This document shows, piece after piece, positions 34,452-45,544 of a DNA stretch of 64,000 nt (positions within the stretch are counted from its first letter, which is position 1; every line of letters begins with the position of its first letter). Position numbers and translations under genes: made by a program. The DNA is taken from positions 1,214,861 to 1,278,860 of the forward strand of contig CM030868.1 of NCBI GenBank assembly GCA_018105865.1, written 5' to 3'. The notes under the pieces are model-generated. The model was not told the DNA's origin and ran no database searches. It worked only from the letters and a program-made list of their open reading frames with translations. This DNA comes from Metaphire vulgaris (taxonomy: Eukaryota; Annelida; Clitellata; Crassiclitellata; Megascolecidae).

Positions 34452-34611
34452 CAGTAGAACCTCATTATATCGAAGTTCAAGGGACCCTAATAAATACTTC
34501 GATCTATCTGAGGTTCGATATATCCGACTTCTGTATCATTAACACTGTTTTGGCAGGACTGGCGCTCAAACTTCGATATAAACGTGATTTCGATATAACA
34601 AGGTTCTACTG
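34452..34611. mobile_element. pogo-like MITE with TA target site
   Basis: 160 bp; CAGTAGAACCTCATTATATC at the left and GATATAACAAGGTTCTACTG at the right, flanked on both sides by TA. Lies just after the receptor stop codon, possibly in its 3' UTR. Confidence 0.85.
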
Positions 34612-34732
34612 TAGTATACAACCTATACCTACATAAAAGTTTACTTTGTGAATGACTTGTCATGTGTTAACGACCATGTAAAAATAATAGCTTCTCTGTA
34701 CAGTATTTTACTGGTAAACTGCTTAACATCAA

Positions 34733-34844
34733 GAACTCACCCATATAGTACATACTCAAAAAACATATTTTCAACCCCCATTGCACACACCGTACCGTTA
34801 ATCCATCCCCAAATCAGTGCCTATGTATTATATGGATGGGCCCT
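34733..34844. mobile_element. MITE family C, copy 3 (inverted, shortened)
   Basis: CACCCATATAGTACATAC left end and GTATTATATGGATGGGCCC right end. The interior is C-rich here, the complement of the other copies. Confidence 0.75.
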
Positions 34845-35099
34845 AAGACTGTTTTCTCATTGAAGTTGATCCAGATGTGTCTTCTTAAATATTATCCTCA
34901 TTTTGAAAACTCAAACGTACTAAAGATGTCTTTAACCTAAATGGGCAGTGTTCCAATATTGGAATAAAACAATGAGACCTGTGAAAATTTCTTTTTCTTT
35001 AGTAGAATTTATCTACTGTCAGACCAAAAGCAGCAAATTTTTCAAAACATTACAGTCATCGTTCATAGTTTTAAGAATTCATAGTTCAGAAATTTGCAG

Positions 35100-36243
35100 T
35101 TATGTTTCCTTTAATCTTCTGATGGTGCTGCGAACGGTGACTGCCGCTGTAGTGCTGAAAGAACAAAATATAAGCATGTACACTTAATTATAAATTTCAC
35201 AAATTATACAATTATAAATTTCAACACCTCCTCCTCCTCCTCCGCCTTCATCATGATGATTTATCTCATTCTTTTACTTATTGATCATACATTGAATAAA
35301 TATACAACGTCTCAGGATTACCTGTATACATAGGCACCGCCAGCAACAATTTTCTTGCACGACTTGCAGCTCCAGATGCCAACGGCCTTTCGCTTCATGG
35401 TTTCCTGTGATAAAAACAATGATTGCATAAAGTACATGCATCACAACTGAGGCAATTGAAACAGCAAATATAACAGACACATTAAGAGCTTCAGGTTTTG
35501 CCTAATAGAAGTAATGTAATATCTCAGGACAACATCAGTTATTTATAACTTAGTTATCAGTACAATACATCACAATTGTGAATTAGCAATTCTCATCGAG
35601 TGAATTTATTTGTGGTGCTTCTGCGTGATATTAAAACATTAAGGCTAGCAGTCTGTATTGTCTTAATATAATAATATAATATAACAAGGTTTAAAGTGGT
35701 TCAGTAGGGACTGCCCTGTGTGAGAACCACTGTTGTTCCCATCCAATTTAATATCCTAAACTACTGAGGTTTATGCTCCAACTTATCGGTTTTCCATGAC
35801 TCAAACTATATTTTTTCAAAAATACCCGACCCTCGGGCACTAGTCATAAAAAGGTCTGGCCCGTCGGGAAAATTTAATTCAATGCCCTGACACTAACCGC
35901 TGTTTACATTCATGGTTCGCCTATTTCGAAACTATATCAACCTATAAATTCCAAACAATTCTACAATTCTTGCCTTGCCGCAGAAGCTGCAAGTGTATTT
36001 GCTGTGCTGAGTAACCTCCATTTTCTTGATGTCCTTACGAAGACTGGCTCCGTAACGAGTACCGTACTTGCCGACAATTCCCACTTTCTTCGTACGCTTA
36101 GCCTGTTAAAAATAATTATACATAGTTTTGAGAGCGTTATTAAACGATATGTCGATTTACTGGAACGTGGTGTGGTTTTTTAGCAATTATTAAAGGATTT
36201 CGTGGATTTAATTTGCATTGAATTAATTTCTTGCCCTCACCAT
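35100..36243 (-). CDS. RPL37A: 60S ribosomal protein L37a (eL43)
   Basis: Zinc-binding component of the large ribosomal subunit. Exons 36241-36243 (the ATG alone), 35974-36102, 35322-35404 and 35100-35154 give 270 nt, 89 aa (human is 92). Seen: [20 protein letters not shown], the CxxC pairs CSFCGK and [26 protein letters not shown], and end LKET. Intron 1 directly follows the start codon, as is common in ribosomal protein genes. Intron 2 can only be spliced with a GC donor (AAG then GCAAGA), because no GT is available in frame. It is tail to tail with the receptor gene and head to head with the GBP-helical/APOL gene. Confidence 0.97.
35665..35745 (+). repeat. SINE-like repeat, family C
   Basis: AACAAGGTTTAAAGTGGTTC, GGGACTGCCCTGTGTGAGAA, CCACTGTTG. 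RPL37A intron 2. Confidence 0.65.
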
Positions 36244-36275
36244 TTTCTCTGATAAACCGGAAAGACTTAATTCCG
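36244..36275 (-). promoter_or_regulatory. Possible TOP-type transcription start of RPL37A
   Basis: About 21 bp upstream of the ATG the minus strand reads CTTTCCGG, which could be a 5' terminal oligopyrimidine tract giving a very short 5' UTR, as expected for ribosomal protein mRNAs. No transcript evidence. Confidence 0.3.
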
Positions 36276-37347
36276 TCTATTGCCGTTTTACTTCCTCTGT
36301 TGAGTAAGTAAGCAAATGTATTTGTCAGCAGAAGAACTATTGCTGACCGGTCGCGAAAGAAACATCTAGATATCTAGAGGATATCAGACTCAGAATTATA
36401 GGTTGCAAGATAACTTAATAATATAAATTTTATCGACAGCAATATGTTACTATTTTATCTACAGTTGACCATAACCAACGGCGTCAATTCAGCGCATCTA
36501 TGCGGCTTGCCCTTCGTCTTGGTGATTTAATTCGATCGTATCTCGGGCAACAAAGTGTCCTCGTACGAAAAAGAAAACATCAGAATAAACTGCATAGAGT
36601 TTAAGGTTAATCATTAATACATTAAATATGATAGCGCTAAACAAAGTGAGCACAAGCGTTTCGCTTTCGTTTACGCTGTCCGGGCGATACACGTGACAGT
36701 CTGACTTATTGACCTAAGGATATCGTTAGGCTTTTTAGGCAGTAGAGTGTTGACTCGAGAGTCAAGGCAGCTGTAGATAGTCGACTACTGTGTACGAGCA
36801 GAGATTTTATAGGCCTAACGTGCTCTTACCTGGTTGCGCGATAGCTGTTAGAATTCTAGCATTTAAATGACCGATGATCTAAAGTTTTCATGATTTAGGT
36901 CATCGAAGTCTTAAGTAAGGCCTTCGAGTCTGTTGATAAGGAGTTTGTCGATGATAATTTATGGTTGACAAAACATTTCGCAAGTATCTATGAAGTTAAC
37001 TCATCTGAAGTTAGGCAGTGATTTGTGGACTTTTATTAACTGTTTTTCTTATCACATTTGATGACGAGTAAGTGATATTATTGCTTGTCTATGGCACGCC
37101 TCGATAGCTAGCACCTCTATTTATCTGGCGATAAGCCCAAGATAACAGTTTATTGCCAGCTAAATCAGGCACAATAGGTTGTGTTCTTATCTGTGACGTA
37201 ACTGTTTTAGCTAAAATGCATTAAATACGGATTTTGAAATTTGGTAAGAAACGCGAAGACGTGGGTAGTAGTAGTATCCAGTCACGTGTATAATACTTTT
37301 ACTGATTAGACTTGCATTAAAAATCTGCCTATATTGGTTTATAAAAC
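36276..37347. other. Divergent intergenic region RPL37A / GBP-APOL chimera
   Basis: About 1.1 kb between facing-away start codons with no exon seen. It must contain both promoters. No interferon-type or NF-kB-type motif was identified with confidence. Confidence 0.4.
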
Positions 37348-37626
37348 ATGGATCCCATTTTGGACTACATTGAATATGATCAGCCGGCAAGGGTTTCTGA
37401 TTTGTTGTGCAATGTACCCAGTAGTAGACCTGAAACTGGTAAGAGAGCATTTTTCTGTGGTTATGGAACTCTTCACTATGTCTCAGATCTTCCGAGGAAT
37501 TGACTATTTTCTGATCTATGCTTAAAGCACATTTCTTACCACTGGCATTTCCTCCTGATCATTAGCAGATGCATTTAGAGTAAAATCGATCAATGTCTCT
37601 GAGAATATAACTGGTACTATAAAGTG

Positions 37627-37681
<55 letters not shown>

Positions 37682-38612
37682 CCTTTATTTGGCCAAGTCT
37701 TATCCTAAATTCTGTTGCTAAGGTTTTTGATTTTATAAGATATATTTCATGTTACTTCAACTTTTGCAGACTGTTACATCATCCTCAGTTGACTGACTGC
37801 TGGCAGGCAATGGAACCAGCGTGGAATGGGCGATGAAGCAAACCATGACAATGGAACCAGCAGCAGAAGATGGGGCTGTGAAGGAGGCAGTGGCTATGTA
37901 CATGCGTGAGATGGAAAAGGTTCTTCCGGAAGCCAGTGATGATAACTTGCTTCAGCTGCACGATGAATTCAAACGAAAAGCCATCCGGTGTTTCTCCAGA
38001 GGAACTGAGCATCTCACGGAGAGGACAGATTCTTCACAGAGAATCAACGTAAGAGAGTCAGGGTTATTTCCAGGATTATCAATTTGGGAGGTGTCAGTTT
38101 GAAATTGGTGGGTGTTGGAGGGCGTTAGGGGTGCATCTCAGGCTCGGATTGGAGAAAATTTGGGGATGTTGGTCTCAGATTGGAGGGGGGTGTTGGGCGG
38201 TGATGAGAGTGTAAACATCCTGATGAGAGTAAAACAGCATAAGATAAGAGTAAAACAGCATAAGAGTACAACAGTGTAAGAGAGTAAAACATCGTAAGAG
38301 AGTAAAACCGTAAGAGAGTAAAACAGTGTAAGAGAGTAAAGCATTTTTTATAGATCCCAGCATCTTCTTTGCTTCTTACCTGTGTGTGATTTTGAGAAGA
38401 GCAGCATGGCTCTTTTAATTCCTGTAAAAAAAATTCAACCTCCAGTGGGTGTTGTACAGATCAAAGCCAATTATTTTACTTTTACCCCTCCTGGGATAAA
38501 CGTCAACCAGGTAAACTCCCAAAATCAAAAAGACTTTCTTACATAGCACTCCAGATTGATGATGATGATGATGATGATGATGATACTAATAATGATGATG
38601 ATGATGATGATA

Positions 38613-38661
<49 letters not shown>

Positions 38662-38770
38662 AATAATATTATTGCAATAATTACAAATAACTACAATAAT
38701 TATAATAATAATAAGTTCAAAGTGGTTCAGTATGGTCTGCCTTGTATGAGATTACTTTTGATAATATTTG

Positions 38771-38868
<98 letters not shown>

Positions 38869-41800
38869 GTGTATATATATGTGTGTCTTTTTTCACAGAC
38901 AGCCATTGACGCAAAGTTTCTTGATATCCTCGATTCCAATTGGCAGAAATGCGAATCTTTCTGTCGAGATGTTTTGAACAATCTCAAGTTTATAACGGAG
39001 GTCCCAAGTTTTCTCCCGAAAAGCGAAGCGTGTCAGACGCTTTGGTGGAACTGCATAAAAAATCTACGAACAAGATATTTACAGTCAGTGGGAGAGACGA
39101 TGTGTTATCAGGTAATGTTAGCCCGTATTAATGCATTGTTAAAGTTACGTTAATAGGCAGGGATAACAGGCAGGGATTTTTTTTATACCCCCAAATTTGA
39201 GACAGACACCTCCCAATTTCAGCTATGGGATGACCTTTTTTTGTTTTTGTTTTTTGTTTTTGTCTCTTTTGTGTCTTCACTGATCTGTTTAGTTGTTGGC
39301 TTGTTAATTCTGCCATAAACAACCTTTAAATGGTTGCCCAGTTGTAATAACTACAGGGTGGTGCAAAAACGGACTATATTAAATGCCAAACCTAATGTGA
39401 CTATAGTCTGGTTTTTTTGTACCACCCTGTATTTCCTCTGTTTGTCTTAACCTTCTGCTTAAGCCGCTAAATATCCTATTCATATCAATTGTTTAACTTT
39501 TTATTCTATGAAAGATGCCTCACGTATGGTTGGAATACCTGAACGAAAGGCAGGAGCAGGATTTCAAGGTTATTTTGGGAGATATCGTATCGGAGCGAGA
39601 GAAGATAGAAGAAATGGAAGAGATCGACAGTGGGGTATCAAACCCACCCGAAGAAAACGACGACACCGACTTTGAATACCAACCGTTGCCAACAGGGATG
39701 TTGACCCAAAAAATGAGAAGGAACCTTATTCGGGTAAGAATTCATTCTGTGTGATTTGTTATTATTATCATTTAAGTATTCATTATTCTTTATTATTGTC
39801 ATTTGTTATTTAGTTGACCAGTTTAATCATGCAGTTGTGCAAAATGCCATCATTTGGTTTGCAGGTTTCAGAAGATGTACAGTTTGTTTCAAATTTGTAA
39901 ATTTCTTATCAACATATTTGCTGTCTGCAGTTTATCTCTTGTATATAGACTGTGATAGTTTCATGTTTTTTCCTCGCAGATTTCTGCCTAGAGACAACTG
40001 ATAAACAGCTTCGTTTGCAGATGACGTGGGGGCGTGTTTTTGTATTTTGGAAATACTGGGTCGAGTGCCGCAAGGACACGTCCGAAATCTTAGAAAGAAT
40101 TCTGACTATTATAGAAGATATTGAAGAAAATGGGAATGAAGCAACAGGAACTATGTAGGTTATTGTGTATGCCAAAGTAAAATCAATATTATTTTTTCAT
40201 AAATAAGCAATATAAACAATGCTGATAAACACATCATGTTACTTTTATTTAATTAACAGTATTATTTGTATGGAACTTCTATATCTATTTATAAAAAATA
40301 TATCTGTAGGTTTAGTTTATATATTGTTGTCATCAGTATTTTACTAATAGTTTCATGTCAGTCTTCAGAGTTATTATAGACTTTTAGTTATAGAAAATTC
40401 CAGATGTTAATGGGGACTGCTCATTTTCACTGCCATAGTATCTCTAGTATATGGATTGATGCTGTGTGACATTAATTGGCCTTTACTGTACTTTGCTGTG
40501 ATTGAGTTAAGATTAATGACTGGTATTTATAAGGGGGAAACTCTGTACATAATTAACAAGCAGGAAGCATCATGTTATTACTAACTTATCAACTAACCTA
40601 TTTAATTTAACTGAATTAATAAAAATCCTATTCCCCACTTGGGGTCTCTCCATATAGTATGTAGACACTGAGGGGGAAGGGGGATTGGATTTAGGGGATT
40701 TTGCATATGTGTGTGGTGTGCAAACCGGGTATCGGGGTTGAAAAATGCCTTTTTTGTGCACGTATTATATGGATGACCCCTTGTCTGGCTCTCAAATTCC
40801 ACTCTGGTGATAATTATGTTTCAGGTGTAACAAGGGTCTTGTTGAATTGATCTACCAAAGAATTGGGCAGATTCCGCAGTACCGTATCCTTCCGCTCGCC
40901 TTCGCTCGGTCGTTGAGCAAGGACTTACGCACTCGTGGATGCCTTATACGAAAGCTGAGAGAATTTTTCGACATGTTATTGACGCCAGACTTTGTCTGCG
41001 CCTTCGACATGAATCCAGCCAATATTTTTGAACAAGTAAGCAGATTTCAGAGCGACATGAAGACCAAGTCGATCGACAGAGACAACAGCGGCTTTCGATT
41101 GTGCGCAAGCTTTCTTGAGAAGGAAGAGGACAGGTCGAACCTGATGGCAAGATTTTTTCTCGACTCGCCAGCGCCCCTGCTACACCTGAGGACATTCCTC
41201 GACGAAATCGCCGCAAAGACTCAAGAAGGAGACAACATTTCGTTTACGTTTAGGAGGAGTCTGTTGCGGCTGGACGAAGACGAGAAAAAATGGTCGGAAA
41301 TGCTGTCCGACGGCATAGAGGCGTTGTTGGCGGTCGCGGCCAACGTGACCGACGCCATTCCGCAGCTGCGTCGGGACATCGTCCACTGGTCGCCCCAGAG
41401 GGACGAGACGATCGGCCAGTTACGACCCATAATCAAAAAACTCCACGAGACGACGAAGAACGTCGCCATAACGCAGACGGTGTCTTCGTCCGTCGGCATC
41501 GTGGGCGGCGCCATCGCGATCGGGGGACTGATCATGGCCCCGTTCACGTTGGGCGCTAGTCTGATCCCGACGGCCATCGCGGGCGGGGTCGTGTCCGGGG
41601 TCAGCGCCGCCACCGCCATCGGCGCGGCGGTCACCGAGGTGATCATCGACAAGGACGAGATGAAGAAGGCGACGGCGTGCCTCGAGCAGGACAAGCTGCT
41701 CTTCCAGGGCGTGGCCGACCAGATCAAGTACCTGAACGTCAACTCGTTCCTGCTGCTGCGGTACATACCGCAGGACGAACTGGAATCCTTCATCGGGGTG

Positions 41801-42163
41801 CTAACCGATCCGAAATCCAAGGTCATGCGAAGCATCTCTCTGGCTCCGAAAGGAAATCCCAAAATCGCGCTGAACATAGCGGGATTGGTGAGTCTGGGTG
41901 GAAAGGCGGTTCTCATGCCAGTCAGCCGGTTGGTGCTGGCGGGCACGATCGCCGCGTCGCGGGTGGCGGTGCTGGCCGTGGCGCACGGTGTCGCCGCAAT
42001 CGGGGTGGCCCTGGACGTCGCAAATCTCGTCTTGGCGGGAGTGAAGCTCGGCAAAGGAGCAAGATCCCAGAGCGCGGAGAGGTTGGAGGAAGTCGTCACG
42101 AGATTGGAAGAGGAAAAACTCATCATGGACAATTGCCTGAATGACATCAGTCTAGAATTCTGA
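37348..42163 (+). CDS. Chimeric GBP-type helical domain / apolipoprotein L-like protein
   Basis: Exons 37348-37438, 37807-38048, 38899-39111, 39515-39733, 40021-40154 and 40825-42163; 2238 nt (745 aa), phase closes. An in-frame TAA lies just upstream of the ATG. Residues about 50-180 resemble the C-terminal helical region of guanylate-binding proteins: AVKEAVAMYMREMEKVLP, LLQLHDEFKRKAIRCF, ILDSNWQKCESFC and CIKNLRTRYLQSVGE align in order with GBP helices. No GTPase P-loop is present. Residues about 180-300 are acidic and charged. The last exon matches the apolipoprotein L family: VGGAIAIGGLIMAPFTLGAS followed by a glycine/alanine-rich amphipathic hairpin, then a second hydrophobic stretch (ASRVAVLAVAHGVAAIGVAL) and a terminal coiled coil. 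APOLs insert into membranes. Likely an intracellular membrane-active immune effector. The last exon is GC-rich with C/G-ending codons. Confidence 0.85.
37631..37680. repeat. (ATT)n microsatellite at a LINE-like 3' end
   Basis: About 16 ATT units preceded by ATAACTGGTACTATAAAGTG, similar to the end of the LINE 3' UTR seen at 33617. Confidence 0.6.
38059..38222. mobile_element. Family F element next to a splice donor
   Basis: Starts CAGGGTTATTTCCAGGATTA and runs to GAGTGTAAACATCCTG. It begins 11 bp after the last base of exon 2 of the GBP-APOL gene. Confidence 0.65.
38222..38342. repeat. About 18-bp tandem repeat (GAGAGTAAAACAGTGTAA)n
   Basis: Six to seven degenerate copies of a GAGTAAAACAGCATAA-type unit directly abutting the family F element. 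Confidence 0.85.
38560..38880. repeat. Microsatellite cluster (GAT)n, (AAT)n, (TA)n with family C SINE
   Basis: GAT units (38560-38612), AAT units (38613-38655), a family C core (GTTCAAAGTGGTTCAGTATG) and a long (TA)n to 38880, ending about 20 bp before exon 3 of the GBP-APOL gene. Confidence 0.85.
39159..39245. repeat. Family F fragment
   Basis: GCAGGGATTTTTTTTATACC, then AGACAGACACCTCCCAATTT and CAGCTATGGGATGACC. Truncated copy in the GBP-APOL intron 3. Confidence 0.55.
39354..39429. mobile_element. mariner-like MITE, family B, copy 3
   Basis: CAGGGTGGTGCAAAAAC and GGTTTTTTTGTACCACCCTG ends, TA on both flanks. GBP-APOL intron 3. Confidence 0.85.
40640..40781. mobile_element. MITE family C, copy 4
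   Basis: GGGGTCTCTCCATATAGTAT and CACGTATTATATGGATGACC ends. It lies about 45 bp before the acceptor of the large APOL exon. Confidence 0.8.
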
Positions 42164-42882
42164 TTGAATTTTGTAAAATCTTTGATTAAAATTCAATGCA
42201 ATCATTCTGTCACTGTAATCATTTATTTATTTGTGATATTTGAGGCACTGATTTCAAAAAAAAATTATGAAATTCACCTTCAGTTGATAAGTTGTTCCTC
42301 CGGCTGGCCGAGCTTTGCGATGATGTTTGTTCACATGTACTAATGATGAAGTTTGCTTAGCAAAACGCACCCAATCTCTTACGACATGTTAACAGGGTTT
42401 TACTGTACTTTCATTGAAGGCAGCTAATCAACCTGCTTTGATTGAATTGTAGATAGAAATAAATTAATAATGAGATTATTCATTTAAGACTTTTGATATG
42501 TACACTGTACAGTATATTGAGTGACATCCAGATGTTATAATATTGTTATAATACAGCTGTTTTTTTGTACATTTTAAACTGTAATTATATTTTTTATGAT
42601 TAAAATACCAGTCACAATGTTGGATGTATTTCTAAAAACTGCCTTTGAAACACTACATGCAAATAAAGAGCTTCTGAATTAGTGCAATAAAAACAGTAAA
42701 TAAATATGCAAAGAAAACAAAATGGATTATAATTATTGTTGTTGATTTTGTCTCGGAAATTATCTGCCATGTTAGCCAAATATTAACGGTACTTGAGAAA
42801 AACAGTACTTGAAAAAATAACAGTACTTGAAAAAAAACAACAGTACTACAATATGCTAATGTCAATTGATTCTTTGGTCCAA
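42164..42882. other. Tail-to-tail intergenic interval
   Basis: Between the GBP-APOL stop and the XRCC2 stop. AT-rich; AATAAA-like strings near 42459 and 42660 (plus) could serve as polyadenylation signals. No other feature seen. Confidence 0.4.
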
Positions 42883-44383
42883 TCAAAACGGCGTTTTAAA
42901 GTTGAGTCCACGTTCGTCTATAGCGAAATACTTTCTCCAGTTTTTGCCAATGCTTGCACAAAACGTGGGAGCCCTGCACGCACAGTCCGGACCAGAATCT
43001 TTAGCAAAAACAATCCGATGTGTGACCAGTTTCTCCCAAGAATTGCCAAGATGGTCTCCGTACTTCTCTCTTGCGCTACCGTGGTCTTGTTTTTTCTGCG
43101 TCCGATGGAGAAAAATGGCTGGATTTCTGGCGGCGAACAACACCAGGCTGTAGGTATCTATGAGTCTTTGCAGCATCTTGACGATCTGACTGGCGTTGCT
43201 TTCGGATCCGCCATATTTGTCGGTCCAGACAAACGACGAGATGCTATCGATCAGAAGAAGACATAATTCCGATCTGCTCGTCAGACCGATTCGATGGAAT
43301 GAAGTGTAATTAGGAATTGTGCGCTGCTGCTGCACCGGACAATGTACAGGCACTTCAAACACTCCTCCACGCAGATTTCTATATCTTGTTCGGCCGCAAG
43401 GTCCGGACGGTCGTTCTGATTTTCTCTTGGATCTTGAGCGCAGGGAAGAACGTCGGGCTTCCAAAACGACGGCTGATCGTCATTGTGGGAGGCAGTTTCG
43501 TTGTTGATGTTTGTCTCGATATTTCCAGTCTCTCGTCGACGTTCGAAACGCTGGTGGTATTCAGAACCGAAGAGATGCGCAACTCCAGAACGGAAATCAA
43601 CCGTATCACGTTGAAGCTGTAATCGTTGTCGACAAGGACGATGCCGACACCGAGTCCTCCGAGACCGAAGCCTTTCAGCGACCGTGGTAGAATGGCATTC
43701 GCAATTACGTGCGTCAGATATTGCGTCTTTCCACTTCCTTCTTCCCCGCACAATTCAACGATGCTTTTCGGCTCAATTCCAGTCGGGAACATTTCAGGAT
43801 CGAGATTCTTCGTCGATGGCTTCTGACACAATCTAGCAAGCAGCTGCAATGGAAAATACAAACGGGAATATTGTACACAGAACATCATATGGCGATTATA
43901 GATTAAGCAGGATTCAAAAAGCAGCATTTGTCTGCCTCGGTCGATCTATCGGAGCTGTGGAACTGAGCTGTGGAACTGAAGATCAAAAGTAAAGAATTAT
44001 AGTATTGACTATATAAACATATATATATTATTATATATTTTTTCCTATAAGACCTAGATCTACCTTATATTCTCATTAATTAATTATTATTACTAGATTA
44101 TTACTTTTTGTTATTTGCACAAATTTGATGTCCCCCGGCTAGAAGATGTCTACAAATGTTGAGTTTTTTAATTTGATTTGATAACAGTAAGGCTTGCTTG
44201 GAATTTCGGAGAAAAGGGTAAAACAGACGGTCAACATAATAGACATACGAATAGGGCAATGTAAATAAAAATGCTAAAGTCATTTAGCTTATAGGTAATG
44301 TTTTGAAAAACTCTCTTTTTAATATAAATAGACAAATTATTCGTCATTATGCCTACCTCAGAACCGCTTTCAACTTTTGCCAT
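42883..44383 (-). CDS. XRCC2: XRCC2 RAD51 paralogue (frame broken twice)
   Basis: Component of the BCDX2 RAD51-paralogue complex in homologous recombination. Exon 1 is 44357-44383 (MAKVESGSE) and exon 2 runs from 43843 to the stop at 42883, the same first intron position as human XRCC2. Seen: LLARLCQKPSTKNLDPEMF, Walker A GEEGSGKTQYL, VLVDNDYSFNVIRLISVLE, CLKCLYIVRCSSSAQFLITL, LCLLLIDSISSFVWTDKYGG, RLIDTYSLVLFA and NSWEKLVTHRIVFAKD. Exon 2 is readable only by changing frame twice, near 43520 and near 43285; each needs one more base. With both bases the length becomes 990 nt (329 aa against 280 in human, with an acidic insert after ISSVLN). A real pseudogene or consensus deletions would both fit. 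Confidence 0.85.
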
Positions 44384-45305
44384 TTTATTTGTTCAAGTGT
44401 TTAATAGCATTATTTCAGATATTGTGTAAAATAAATAAACAAACCGAGCACGTGACGTGCTTTATGAATATTTTATAGCGCATTTCTTCGTAATGCCACG
44501 CTGACGACTTTCTTGTCAGGACCAGGATAAAAGCAGCCACAGAGATTATGATTTTACATAGTGAAGCATGTGAAAAAACCTAAGCAGAGAACTCCAATTC
44601 CAAAGCTGTTCCTCTGTTGGAAACTTCAGAATGCAAATTACTGTAGACTACCCCTCCACCACCCCCAAATGGGAGGCTTGATTGAAAATCAATCTAGTTC
44701 TAAATGCATGAAAATGGGAAGGGTTCTTCCACTCTATCTCTGAGATAAACTCGTAACGATTGTTATAATTGATTGAATTTAATCTCTCCTAGCTGAGGTG
44801 TCTTTTCTGTAACAAGTTGTCTTGGAAGGGCCAACAATTTATTTGGGCCTAAACCATACCTCACCTTACATTCCACCTTCACGGCTACCCAATAGTCAGC
44901 TCCATGGTTGAATTGAACTATATTCTAGGTAAGTAAGTAAAACGAAATTTCCATGAAACATAGACAAGGTTCTTCAAAAGGGTTGGCAAATTAAACTCTG
45001 TGAAATCAATGAATTGTCCATTAGGCCCATACCCAGGAATGTACTTATCACAGCAAACAACAGGGCCAAAACATTGTAATCGGGCTTACCGGGGAATTTA
45101 AGTATTGTCTGGTAAAATTTAATTGGTTGTAACATTTCCACCAAAGAAAAAAACAAAGATCAAGTTAAACGACACAATTTACAATTTCATGACAAATTAG
45201 ATACGAATATTTGCTTCAATATCTTTTGTGAATACAGATCTTTCAGAATGATTCACAAAATCAAAAGCGTTATTTACTGAAGCAATGGAGACAGATTCTA
45301 CAACC

Positions 45306-45448
45306 CAGTGTTTATTCTAGACCTTTTCTGGGGAATTCCCCCAAAATTTGACATATTGGCAAGTAGTATGACCTCCCCAATGTCTGTTTCCCTCCCAAAA
45401 TGTTAAACTACCCCTCCCCCAATGTCTAGGTGGCTATAATAAACACTG
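45306..45448. mobile_element. MITE family H, copy 1
   Basis: CAGTGTTTATTCTAGACC at the left and GTGGCTATAATAAACACTG at the right; C-rich interior with ATTCCCCCAAAATTTG. Copies at 59498 and 63116. Confidence 0.7.
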
Positions 45449-45544
45449 CTACAACCTGCAATCAAACCACGTTTATCTAACGTTCACCACTTGTCTTAAA
45501 ATATAAATATTCTTAGCTGGGGTGTACATCTTTCAGAGTTCTCG

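Noticed and set aside
37821..38102. ATG at 37821 as the start of the GBP-APOL protein
   Set aside because: The exon 37807-38048 has a good acceptor and joins in phase to the ATG exon at 37348, which follows an in-frame stop; the upstream start explains more sequence.
41221..42147. 308-aa open frame antisense to the APOL exon
   Set aside because: It is a by-product of GC-rich codon bias on the opposite strand; composition is low-complexity Ser/Thr/Ala and the sense frame has clear APOL homology.
42793..43626. Plus-strand open frames over XRCC2
   Set aside because: Antisense to conserved RAD51-paralogue motifs, with no family resemblance of their own.
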